Assembly: GCA_012728915.1 (NCBI GenBank)
Contig: JAAYEC010000048.1
Location: 1 to 40,945, forward strand
From: Deltaproteobacteria bacterium
Lineage (GTDB): Bacteria > Desulfobacterota > Syntrophia > Syntrophales > UBA2192
DNA length: 40,945 nt
Direction: 5' to 3'
Made by a program: the position numbers and the translations under genes. The notes under the pieces were generated by a model. The model searched no databases and had not been told where the DNA came from. It saw only the letters and a list, made by a program, of their open reading frames with translations. Below, in pieces: positions 31,850-38,764 of this stretch (the stretch's first letter is position 1; every line of letters starts with the position of its first letter).

Positions 31850-32599
31850 ATGGCCCGAAAGATCGCCATCACGAATCAGAAGGGCGGAGTGGGCAAGACC
31901 ACGACGGCCGTCTGTCTCGCCGCGGCCCTGAGGGCCATTGGGAAACGGACGCTGCTCGTCGATCTCGACAGCCAGGGCAACGCCTCGGCCGCCGTGGGGC
32001 TCATCATCGAAGACGACGGGCCGACGCTCAAGGACCTCCTCCTCGAAAAGGGCGTGGCCTCCGATTACATCGTCGCGACCGGGTGGACGGATATCATCCC
32101 CTCCAACAACGCCCTGAAGGACGTGGAGGAGAAGCTGCTGCGCGGGCAGGCCTTCGACCGGATCAAGACGGCCCTGCAGCCCCTCGAAACCCGCTACGAG
32201 TTCATTCTCTTCGACTGCCCCCCGAGCTTCAACATCTTCACGAAGAACGCGCTGGTGGCCGCGGACGAGGTGCTCATTCCCGTCGACTCGGGGTTCTTCC
32301 CGCTGCTGGGGCTCAAGCAGCTGCTCGAGGAGGTCGGCTACATCCGGCGCGGCCTCAATCCGTCCCTCGGGCTCCTGGGCGTCCTGGCCTGCAAGTTCGA
32401 CCGCCGAAGCAGCCTCTCGGAGCAGACCTACGAGGCCCTGAAGAGCCATTTCCCCGACAAGCTTTTCCGCACCGTCATCCGCGTGAACGTCGACATCGTC
32501 AAGGCCCAGATCACGCAGCAGAACCTCTTCGAATACAGCCCGTCGAGCAAGGGAGCCGAGGACTTCCTCGCTCTGGCGAAGGAGATTGTCCATGGCTAG
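31850..32599 (+). CDS. Orphan ParA/MinD-type ATPase
   Basis: 249 residues. Deviant Walker A KGGVGKTT (11-18) with the signature Lys, Walker A' VDLDSQGN (37-44) and Walker B ILFDCPPS place it in the ParA family that forms ATP sandwich dimers bound to nucleoid DNA. There is no N-terminal HTH, so it is of the short chromosomal or cargo-positioning type. GGGGAGG precedes the ATG by two to three bases. The stop overlaps the ATG of a small basic protein that is not ParB, and no parS-like palindrome was seen. This arrangement suggests positioning of a cellular cargo rather than plasmid or chromosome partition. Confidence 0.88.
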   Translation: MARKIAITNQKGGVGKTTTAVCLAAALRAIGKRTLLVDLDSQGNASAAVGLIIEDDGPTLKDLLLEKGVASDYIVATGWTDIIPSNNALKDVEEKLLRGQAFDRIKTALQPLETRYEFILFDCPPSFNIFTKNALVAADEVLIPVDSGFFPLLGLKQLLEEVGYIRRGLNPSLGLLGVLACKFDRRSSLSEQTYEALKSHFPDKLFRTVIRVNVDIVKAQITQQNLFEYSPSSKGAEDFLALAKEIVHG

Positions 32600-32999
32600 G
32601 AAGAGCCGCACCGACATCCTGGAGAAGCTGAGCGCACTGAAGCCCAGCGAGCCGACGAAAACGAGGGGAAGGGCCGCCCGCAAGCCCGCGGCGAAACCGG
32701 CCCGCGTGAAGAAGGCCGCCCTGCCGAAAGCGCCGGGACGCGCGGCCGCCGCGGGAAAACCGAAGGCGCAGCCCCCGACGGTCGAGCCGAAGCCGGCCGC
32801 AGCGCCTCGTGACGAATTCCCCTTTCCCGGGTATGCCGCGTATCTGGCTTACGGCGACGTCTCCAGGACGGTCCAGGGCGTCTACGAGAGCTGGTCCCGG
32901 ATCATCCGATGCTGCAGCGGCGCGGCGGCGGATTGCAACGAGATCTTCCTGAGGAGCCTTTTCCGCTTTGCGGACCCCGTTCGCTGGTGGCGGCTCTGA
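32592..32999 (+). CDS. Small basic ParA-partner protein, unknown family
   Basis: 135 residues; the ATG at 32592 lies inside the end of the parA-like gene (the reading frames overlap by eight bases), so the two are coupled. Residues 1-20 are basic and helical (MARKSRTDILEKLSALKP), 21-72 are a Lys/Ala/Pro-rich tract reminiscent of histone-H1-like tails, and 75-135 form a compact aromatic segment (FPFPGYAAYLAYGDVSRTVQ ... WSRIIRCCSG ... FADPVRWWRL) with Cys107, Cys108, Cys115. No ParB domain. Such a basic N-terminus is what ParA ATPases usually need for activation by partners (ParB, McdB and others); the C-terminal segment may be the cargo contact. Both roles are inference. Confidence 0.7.
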   Translation: MARKSRTDILEKLSALKPSEPTKTRGRAARKPAAKPARVKKAALPKAPGRAAAAGKPKAQPPTVEPKPAAAPRDEFPFPGYAAYLAYGDVSRTVQGVYESWSRIIRCCSGAAADCNEIFLRSLFRFADPVRWWRL

Positions 33000-33031
33000 G
33001 CCCCGGCACCGGAGGGCGAAAACCGACAGGG

Positions 33032-33058
33032 GCCGCCCGTCGAGAGGGCGGCTCTTTT
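33032..33058 (+). terminator. Intrinsic terminator of the ParA/partner operon
   Basis: A 7-bp stem GCCGCCC / GGGCGGC with a 7-base loop followed by TCTTTT, about 33 bases past the partner's stop. Confidence 0.7.
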
Positions 33059-33090
33059 CGATGAGGCCGTGCTCCGCGTGAAAAGAGTCG

Positions 33091-33119
33091 TTGCGTGTCG
33101 GACGGCGACGTGGTAAAAA
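33091..33119 (+). promoter_or_regulatory. Promoter for the 33154 gene
   Basis: TTGCGT (33091-33096), 17 bases, then TAAAAA (33114-33119), about 35 bases before the ATG. The -35 and spacing are identical to those before the phasin-like gene. Confidence 0.45.
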
Positions 33120-33153
33120 CGCAAAAAAACATCATGAAGAACCGGGAGGGACA

Positions 33154-33429
33154 ATGCCCGACTACTGGATCAAGATCACCGAGCGCGAGGATGAGGACAT
33201 CCGCCACCACCATTACCTCATCGAGGCCAAGGACGAGAAAGAGGCCCGCAAGCTCGCCCTGCGTTTCATGGAGCGTTTCATCGACGATGACGAGAACCCC
33301 GAGAAGATCGACGACGGGTATTCGTTCTACAACAACGCCATCCTGGTCAAGCTCTCCGACGTCAGGGAAACCACGAAGGAGCAGTTCAAGGAATTCCTGT
33401 TGAAGACTCACACGATCAACCTGGCCTGA
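33154..33429 (+). CDS. Conserved hypothetical small acidic protein
   Basis: 91 residues. Starts MPDYWIKITEREDEDIRHHH; then a helix-strand pattern (EAKDEKEARKLALRFMERF) and SFYNNAILVKLSDVRETTKE, a mixed alpha/beta small domain rich in Asp and Glu. A GGGAGGG site precedes the ATG by two to four bases. No signal, membrane or catalytic motif. I do not recognise it. It has its own promoter and a textbook terminator, so it is a single-gene unit. Confidence 0.7.
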   Translation: MPDYWIKITEREDEDIRHHHYLIEAKDEKEARKLALRFMERFIDDDENPEKIDDGYSFYNNAILVKLSDVRETTKEQFKEFLLKTHTINLA

Positions 33430-33458
33430 CGGTCTTCCAGGTTGCGGAAGCAGAACGG

Positions 33459-33482
33459 GGCGGCCTTCGGGCCGCCTTTTTT
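33459..33482 (+). terminator. Intrinsic terminator with UUCG tetraloop
   Basis: GGCGGCC-TTCG-GGCCGCC followed by six T, 30 bases past the stop. A canonical terminator. Confidence 0.93.
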
Positions 33483-33637
33483 ATGGCCCTTTCCCCGTGG
33501 GATGCCGCGCATCCGGGGGCCCATGCTCAAGTTTGGGCGGACCCGGGATCCCGCAGAGAAGGCGACCGGCCGCGGCCGGTGGGCATGGGCCTTGCAAACC
33601 CTTTTCGCGTCAGCACAAACTCCCGAGGAGGTCTCTC

Positions 33638-34111
33638 ATGAAAAGAACAGGGATTGTCATTTTACTCGCCGCCGTTCTGATGCTGTCATGGGCCCTCGCC
33701 TGCCACGCGCAGCAGGACCCGGCCAACGTGGGGACGCCCGCCTTCAAGCCGGTGTCGAGCAAGTCCGGGAACATGACGCTCAGGTACGGTTTCCTGGGGG
33801 CCTCGGTCTATGACGGCTCCACGAAGAAGTGGAACTTCCACAAGATGACGACGATCACCCGCAGCAAGGTGGAAGGGTTCGTCAACATGGTCAACGACAA
33901 GTTTGCGCTGGCTGCCGGCCTTCACGAGGTCTCCGTCTATGACTACGGCAAGCACCAGTGGGCCGTCTACAGGGGGCGCGGCGCCGACGACAGCACGGGC
34001 ATGCTCAAGACGAACTTCGAGATGACCGGGGACTACGTCAAGGTGAAGACCCTCAACGGGCCCTGGATCCGGTACACCGGCGCCGCGGGCTGGCAGGAGG
34101 TATCCAAGTAG
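33638..34111 (+). CDS. Exported protein of unknown function
   Basis: 157 residues. Signal peptide 1-24 (MKRTGIVILLAAVLMLSWAL, ending ACHAQ). The mature part is beta-rich, with KSGNMTLRYGFLGASVYDGS, WNFHKMTTITRSKVEG, VSVYDYGKHQWAVYRG and GPWIRYTGAAGWQEV: short alternating strands with aromatic residues, perhaps a small barrel or propeller-like fold. The strands around VYDGSTKKW and VYDYGKHQW are similar to one another, hinting at an internal duplication. A GAGGAGG site precedes the ATG. Probably periplasmic. Transcribed alone. Confidence 0.72.
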   Translation: MKRTGIVILLAAVLMLSWALACHAQQDPANVGTPAFKPVSSKSGNMTLRYGFLGASVYDGSTKKWNFHKMTTITRSKVEGFVNMVNDKFALAAGLHEVSVYDYGKHQWAVYRGRGADDSTGMLKTNFEMTGDYVKVKTLNGPWIRYTGAAGWQEVSK

Positions 34112-34216
34112 AAAACCATAGGAGTCCTTGAGGGGAAGACGGTTGGAGAAGCGGAAGGTCCGCGGTTGATTTCCGGTCCGTCCAGGGTTCTCACCTTCCC
34201 CGCGTCAGGATACAGG

Positions 34217-34248
34217 AAGGGGTGGTCGCAAGGCCGCCCCTTTCTTTT
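34217..34248 (+). terminator. Intrinsic terminator after the exported protein gene
   Basis: A 9-bp stem AAGGGGTGG / CCGCCCCTT (one T-G wobble) with an 8-base loop, then TCTTTT. It lies between the exported protein gene and the acyl-CoA dehydrogenase gene, separating the two units. Confidence 0.75.
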
Positions 34249-34315
34249 GCCCGCCCTTTGTGGCAAAAAGAAACCCGACGGGCACGCAGCCGGCGGGAAA
34301 GGAGGCAAGGGGGCG

Positions 34316-35587
34316 ATGTACGACTTTCTGATGACGCCGTCACAGCGACAAATCGTGCAGGAGGCGAGGGATCTCGTGAAGTGGGTCCCCCGGCAGATGA
34401 TCCTCGACATGGACGCCGATGCGATCCGGTTCCCGAAGGAGTTCCTGCAGGAGGCCGGGAGGCGTAACCTTCTGGGCTGCCGCTACCCGGAGAAGTGGGG
34501 CGGCCGGGGGATGGACTGGGTCACGACATGCATGATCATGGAGGAGATTGGAACCCTGGGCTACGAGATGGCCTGCGTATTCGGCGTGGGGGCGGAACTC
34601 GTCTGCGACGCGATCGTCCTGCACGGCACGGACGAGCAGAAGGAGCGGTTCGTGAAGCCCCTGCTGAGGGGCGAGCGCTTTGCCGCCGAGTGCCTTACGG
34701 AACCACGGGGGGGCTCCGATTTCTTCGGCGCCACGACGAGAGCGGAGGACCGGGGCGACCACTTTTTGCTCAACGGCCAGAAGCGCTTCATCGTGGGGGC
34801 CGAAGGGGCGGACTTCTTTCTTGTCTACGCCCGCACCAATCCCGGCGCGAAGCCCCGGGACGCGATCTCCTGCCTGCTCGTCGAGCGGGGAGCCGGCGTG
34901 GAGACGAAGTACCTCTACGGCCTCATGGGCTGTCGCGGCGGAGGCACGGGACGTCTCGTCTTCCGCGACGTGAAGGTCCCGAAGGAGAACGTGGTGGGGA
35001 GGCTTCACGGGGGCTACGACGTGTTCAACACGATGATGATCCCCGAGCGGCTGGGCACGGCGGCCATGACGATCGGATCGGCCCGGGCGGCCCTCGACGT
35101 CGCCACGGCCTACACGACTCGCCGCAAGGCCTTCGGGCAGGTGATCAACCAGTTCCAGGGCGTGAGCTTCCAGGTGGCCGAGGCGGCCATGCTGCTCGAT
35201 GCCTGCCGCGCCATGGCGCGGATGACGGCCGGCGCCGTCGACGCGGGGGCGGACGCGAACCTCATCCGCCGGCTCGTCTCGGAGTCGAAGAAGTTCATCA
35301 CCGAGTCCTGCCAGAAGGCCGTCCACAATGCCATGCAGGTCATGGGGGGAATCGGCTACACGAACGTCTTTCCCGTCGAGCGGATCTTCCGCGACATCCG
35401 CCTCGCCTCCATCTGGACGGGCACGAGCGAGGTCATGTCGCTGATCACGGCCCACGAGTGGTACCGGGAGCATCTCACGCGAAAGGGGAAGCCCCCGCGC
35501 GATTACGAGGCCGATGCCGCCGAGACCCACGCCGCCGACGAGAAGGTCTACGACGACGAGGACATGTGGCGAAAGGGCTGGACCTGA
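34316..35587 (+). CDS. Acyl-CoA dehydrogenase
   Basis: 423 residues, a normal length. Family landmarks are an N-terminal all-helical domain (LTPSQRQIVQEARDLVKW-like), a middle beta-domain with ECLTEPRGGSDFFGATTRAE (the flavin/substrate loop) and a C-terminal helical domain with QVMGGIGYTNVFPVERIFRD and IWTGTSEVMSLI, where the C-terminal Glu/Ser motif follows the usual pattern. It oxidises an acyl-CoA to the trans-2-enoyl-CoA, passing electrons to ETF. AAAGGAGG precedes the ATG. The MaoC-type hydratase gene 0.75 kb away could take the product, but it is on the opposite strand. Substrate chain or ring type cannot be read from the sequence. Confidence 0.92.
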   Translation: MYDFLMTPSQRQIVQEARDLVKWVPRQMILDMDADAIRFPKEFLQEAGRRNLLGCRYPEKWGGRGMDWVTTCMIMEEIGTLGYEMACVFGVGAELVCDAIVLHGTDEQKERFVKPLLRGERFAAECLTEPRGGSDFFGATTRAEDRGDHFLLNGQKRFIVGAEGADFFLVYARTNPGAKPRDAISCLLVERGAGVETKYLYGLMGCRGGGTGRLVFRDVKVPKENVVGRLHGGYDVFNTMMIPERLGTAAMTIGSARAALDVATAYTTRRKAFGQVINQFQGVSFQVAEAAMLLDACRAMARMTAGAVDAGADANLIRRLVSESKKFITESCQKAVHNAMQVMGGIGYTNVFPVERIFRDIRLASIWTGTSEVMSLITAHEWYREHLTRKGKPPRDYEADAAETHAADEKVYDDEDMWRKGWT

Positions 35588-35618
35588 CGCGCCGGGCCGG
35601 GACGGTCAGAACGCCGGC

Positions 35619-36011
35619 TCAGGACCCGGGAAGGCTGATCGCGCCCGTGCTGCTGACGGAGCCCGTATTCCTGGAGGCCGGGAGCTGGCTGTGCATGAGC
35701 GAGACCGCCCCGGAATCGATTCGAAGGTCGCCGGAGCTCCACCTCACGCGGGGCGAGGCGAGCCAGCCCGCTGCGGTGAGCTTGGCGATGCCGTCGATCG
35801 TTGCCCCCGGGTAGTCGGCGAAATAGGCCTGTGCAGCCGTGTAGGCGTTTTTCAGATCCGAGGTGAGTTCGGTCCGGAAGCCGCGCTGCCGGTATTGGAT
35901 GAATTGCGGCACGGCGATGGACGCCAGGATGGCGATGATGCCCACGGTGATCATCAGCTCGATTAGCGTGAACCCCCTCGTGCCCCTCTTTCCGCTGAAT
36001 CTGCAGATCAT
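35619..36011 (-). CDS. Type IV pilin-like prepilin
   Basis: 130 residues. A 13-residue basic leader ends in Gly13, then FTLIELMITVGIIAILASIA: the prepilin peptidase site G/FTLIE with the conserved Glu5 and the hydrophobic N-terminal helix. The rest (DLKNAYTAAQAYFADYPG, then a short beta-rich part) resembles short Geobacter-type PilA or pseudopilins; there is no C-terminal disulfide pair. GGAGGG precedes the ATG at 36011. No pil or gsp machinery is adjacent, so it may be an orphan or minor pilin. Confidence 0.88.
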   Translation of the reverse strand: MICRFSGKRGTRGFTLIELMITVGIIAILASIAVPQFIQYRQRGFRTELTSDLKNAYTAAQAYFADYPGATIDGIAKLTAAGWLASPRVRWSSGDLRIDSGAVSLMHSQLPASRNTGSVSSTGAISLPGS

Positions 36012-36338
36012 GGAAATCCCTCCTTCCTTTTGAACGCGTCCCGCGTTTCTTGTTGCCCTGCGGCTGCAGCATTCGGCCCGCCGGCACCTGAACGGCCGGG
36101 CGGCAACGGGACCGCAGCCCGCGGGGTGGAAGGAGGTTCGTGAAAAATAAACCCGGAACCCCGGAAAGTAAAGGGGGCAATGAGGCGGGCATGAAAAATA
36201 CGACGCGGGTATTAGATGTTCGGACATTGGTTGCACGGCGGGCCCGCGAGACGACCCGGCCCCGGTTCCTTGCGGTCTCGCCCCCTTCTTTTCCCGGCAT
36301 CCGATGGCCCCGGCGTGCCCCGGTAGGGGATGCGGCGA
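36012..36338. other. Gap upstream of the pilin gene
   Basis: 327 bases with no convincing coding frame. It contains the candidate pilin promoter at 36144-36172. I looked for a sigma-54 site and did not find a GG-N10-GC pair in the right place. Confidence 0.4.
36144..36172 (-). promoter_or_regulatory. Candidate sigma-70 promoter for the pilin gene
   Basis: On the minus strand TTTACT (36167-36172), 17 bases, then TATTTT (36144-36149), giving a leader of about 125 bases. Confidence 0.4.
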
Positions 36339-37178
36339 TCAGCGGGTGCCGTACTCGAACTCTCCGCCGTCGATGACGCTCCGGCCCGTGGCGGCGTGGA
36401 TCACCCTCCAGAGGGCGTTGCCGTCCGCCGTTTTCCAGATGAGCGTCCGGATGGGCTCGCCGGGGTAGAGCGGGCTCGTGAACCGGCAGGCGATGCGCTT
36501 GGTCCGCTCGGGCTCGCCCGGGATGAGGCACTGCAGGAGAGCCCTGCAGGCAAACCCGAAGGTGCACAGGCCGTGCATGATGGGTTTTTCGAAGCCCGCG
36601 GCCCGGGCGAACGCGGGGTCCACGTGCAGCGCGAAGAAATCCCCCGTGAGGCGGTACAGCAGGGGCTGATCGGGAGAGGGCCGTGCGTCGATCGCGCCGT
36701 CGGGCTCGCGTCCGGGGAACTCGACGGCCCGGGACATTCCCTCCTGCCCGCCGAATCCCCCGTCGAGCCGGCTGAAGATGCTCATGACGCTGGTGTAGAG
36801 CCGCGTCCCGCTGGAGTGGACGGTGGTGCTCTCGCCGCGGATGATTGCGCCCTTTTTCCCCTTGTCGAACATGTTCGTGATGGTCCCGTTCGTGGTCAGG
36901 GTTCCCGAGACGGGGATGGCGCTGTGAAAAACGACCTCCTGCTCGCCGTGCAGGGCCCCGCGCGGGTTGAGGTTCGAGTGTTTCGCGACGGCCCAGAAAA
37001 AGTCGAAGATCGTCGCCACGGAGAAGGTGGGGATGACCTTGAGGTCCTTCTCCCAGGTGTAGAGCGGCTCGTCGAACCCCGCGCCCACCGACAGGGCGTA
37101 GAGGATGACGTCCTTCCACCCGTATTCGCGCACGATGGGGCCGATGGGGCGTCCGATGGCCGACAGGTCCAGCGCCAT
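36339..37178 (-). CDS. MaoC-like double-hotdog enoyl-CoA hydratase (hydratase 2 type)
   Basis: 279 residues. Two hotdog halves: the N-terminal one (about 1-130) with the GWKDVILYALSVGAG start typical of eukaryotic-type hydratase 2, and the C-terminal one (about 150-279) carrying the catalytic hydratase-2 motif YRLTGDFFALHVDPAFA (Asp and His intact, with FFA in place of the more usual YNP) and PIMHGLCTFG. The enzyme hydrates trans-2-enoyl-CoA to (R)-3-hydroxyacyl-CoA. The ATG at 37178 follows GGAGGG; the longer frame upstream is not protein-like. The acyl-CoA dehydrogenase gene nearby would make its substrate. Confidence 0.88.
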   Translation of the reverse strand: MALDLSAIGRPIGPIVREYGWKDVILYALSVGAGFDEPLYTWEKDLKVIPTFSVATIFDFFWAVAKHSNLNPRGALHGEQEVVFHSAIPVSGTLTTNGTITNMFDKGKKGAIIRGESTTVHSSGTRLYTSVMSIFSRLDGGFGGQEGMSRAVEFPGREPDGAIDARPSPDQPLLYRLTGDFFALHVDPAFARAAGFEKPIMHGLCTFGFACRALLQCLIPGEPERTKRIACRFTSPLYPGEPIRTLIWKTADGNALWRVIHAATGRSVIDGGEFEYGTR

Positions 37179-37477
37179 GACCGATCCCTCCTTCCGTCGC
37201 CGATGTGCGACCGTTGAGCTCCAGGCAGATCCCGCTGGGCCCGCAGGCCCCTCAAAAAAGCTCGAAAGCGCTGATCGCTCAGCCGCCGACATTCTAGGGG
37301 CAACGGCAGTGCCTGTCAATACGCGGCAGGCCCTGGCGGGCAGGTGCCGCCGTGGATCTTCGGGCGATCGTCCCCGGGGCCCAGGCAGGGGACCGGCCAC
37401 CGGGGATTCTCCGGGGTTGATCGGCGCCGCGTTTTGTGTGATTCTTCCCCCGGTACGTCACCCGGGGAGGCAGAACC
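37179..37477. other. Gene-free gap
   Basis: 299 bases between the MaoC gene and the HD-domain remnant, in which no coding frame or clear signal was seen. Confidence 0.4.
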
Positions 37478-37672
37478 ATGACCGGGCGGGAAGCGCTGGA
37501 GCTGCTCGGGCAACACGTCCGGAGCGAAAGGATGATCGGTCACAGCCTCGCCTCGGAGGCCGTGATGCGGGCCCCGGCGCGCGGGCTCGGTCGGGACGAG
37601 GAAGAGTGGGGCCTGGCGGGGCCTCGACCGGTGACAGCCCCTCCTGCGGGGGCATCGGAAAGGGATTCGTGA
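37478..37672 (+). pseudogene. Truncated HD-domain phosphohydrolase (remnant)
   Basis: The first 50 residues (MTGREALELLGQHVRSERMI, GHSLASEAVMRA, then DEEEWGLAG) match the conserved start of a small HD-family hydrolase, in which the next residues should be the metal-binding LLHDxD. Instead the frame runs into PRPVTAPPAGASERDS and stops after 64 residues. Likely substitutions are Pro for Leu and Gly for Arg in the ALARRLG motif. An excellent GGGGAGGCAG ribosome site is still present. No downstream HD sequence was found in the next 190 bases in any frame I read. I conclude the gene has been cut short and is decaying. Confidence 0.6.
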
Positions 37673-37864
37673 AACCGGAGCGATCCCTCTGCGCGATGCC
37701 GCTCGGGCACGAGGAAAAACAGGAAAGGGGACGGCGCGGGGGAGACGGCTCTTCGGCCCCCGCCCTTCGACCGGAAGCGGGCGATTGTCTTGAAGCAGGG
37801 AATGTGCTAAGGGAGCGGCAACGCGCCTGCACTGCGGGCAGCCACGAGAGGAGACGGGAAGGAC

Positions 37865-38233
37865 ATGGATGATCGGCCACAGAGGAAAGTCAAGGTCAAC
37901 CTGCAGAACCTGTACAGGGAAGAGATGTACACGGACATGCGAACGGCGGCCCTCCGCCAGCTCACACCCGTAAAACCCAATGGGGAAATCGACAAGACCC
38001 GCAAGTTCCTCTTCGTGGGGCAGACGAACATCATGTCGCCCCAGGGGCCTCTGCCGGTGCAGTTCCCCATCGACGCCAAGAATCTCCAGGAGGCGGCCGA
38101 GAAGTTTCCCGACGTGATGGAGCAGTTCCTGGCGAAGCTCGCCGAGGAGATCAAGGATGCCCAGCGCCAGGAACAGTCGCGCATCATCGTTCCGGAGGGC
38201 AGCCTTGCGGACCCGAAAATCATATTGAAGTGA
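37865..38233 (+). CDS. Conserved hypothetical cytoplasmic protein
   Basis: 122 residues. Start MDDRPQRKVKVNLQNLYREE, then VKPNGEIDKTRKFLFVGQTN and GPLPVQFPIDAKNLQEAAEK, ending in a charged helix and RIIVPEGSLADPKIILK. It looks like a small globular alpha/beta protein with no membrane, signal or metal motif. The GAGAGGAGACGGGAAGG region precedes the ATG. I do not recognise a function. It is followed by a 12-bp hairpin and then the SnoaL-like gene on the same strand. Confidence 0.7.
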   Translation: MDDRPQRKVKVNLQNLYREEMYTDMRTAALRQLTPVKPNGEIDKTRKFLFVGQTNIMSPQGPLPVQFPIDAKNLQEAAEKFPDVMEQFLAKLAEEIKDAQRQEQSRIIVPEGSLADPKIILK

Positions 38234-38235
38234 GG

Positions 38236-38272
38236 AGGGCTCAGGGCAAGGAAACGGATCGCCTTGAGCCCT
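38236..38272 (+). terminator. Hairpin between the hypothetical and SnoaL-like genes
   Basis: AGGGCTCAGGGC / GCCTTGAGCCCT forms a 12-bp stem (one G-U pair) with a 13-base loop, starting three bases after the stop. No T-run follows, so it may be a processing or partial-termination site. Confidence 0.4.
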
Positions 38273-38309
38273 GTCCCCTGCACCCTGCCCTGGCAGGACT
38301 GGCCGGCCC

Positions 38310-38732
38310 ATGCTCGACCGTGAAGAAACGATAGCGCTGCTGTCCCGCTGGAACGACGCCTGGAACGACCATGACCTCGACCGCGTCATGGAGCTGCTGG
38401 ACGACGAGGTGGAATTCGAGAACTGGACCGGCGGCCGGATCCGCGGCAAGGAGGCCCTCCGCAGGGCCTGGGCCCCCTGGTTTGCGAATCACGGCGGGTT
38501 CCGGTTCACCACGGAGGACCTCTTCGTCGACGAGAAGGCCGGGAAGGTCCTCTTCCGCTGGCGCCTCGACTGGCCGTCCGTCGAGAAAGGCCGCGAGGGG
38601 CAGCCCGAGCGGCGCCGCGGCGTCGACGTGATGCACTTCCGTGGCGGCAGGGTCATCCGGAAGTACACCTATTCGAAGACCACCCTCGAGATTGGCGGCA
38701 GGCCTGTGAAGCTTTCCGCCGAGCAGCCCTGA
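38310..38732 (+). CDS. SnoaL/NTF2-like domain protein
   Basis: 140 residues. The sequence ETIALLSRWNDAWNDHDLDR, VMELLDDEVEFENWTG, RGKEALRRAWAPWF and the WRLDWPS ... MHFRGGRVIRKYTY pattern are those of the SnoaL-like/NTF2 fold (cone of beta strands with a pocket), a ligand-binding or small-molecule-modifying domain often of unknown substrate. The start is poorly supported: no strong ribosome site precedes the ATG at 38310. Read in the same direction as the hypothetical gene before it. Confidence 0.78.
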   Translation: MLDREETIALLSRWNDAWNDHDLDRVMELLDDEVEFENWTGGRIRGKEALRRAWAPWFANHGGFRFTTEDLFVDEKAGKVLFRWRLDWPSVEKGREGQPERRRGVDVMHFRGGRVIRKYTYSKTTLEIGGRPVKLSAEQP

Positions 38733-38764
38733 GTCCCCCGCAGCCCGCGTTCCCGGGGCCGTTG

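Noticed and set aside
36012-36338. Sigma-54 promoter for the pilin gene
   Set aside because: No GG-N10-GC pair with the expected flanks was found on the minus strand; a sigma-70-like pair fits better.
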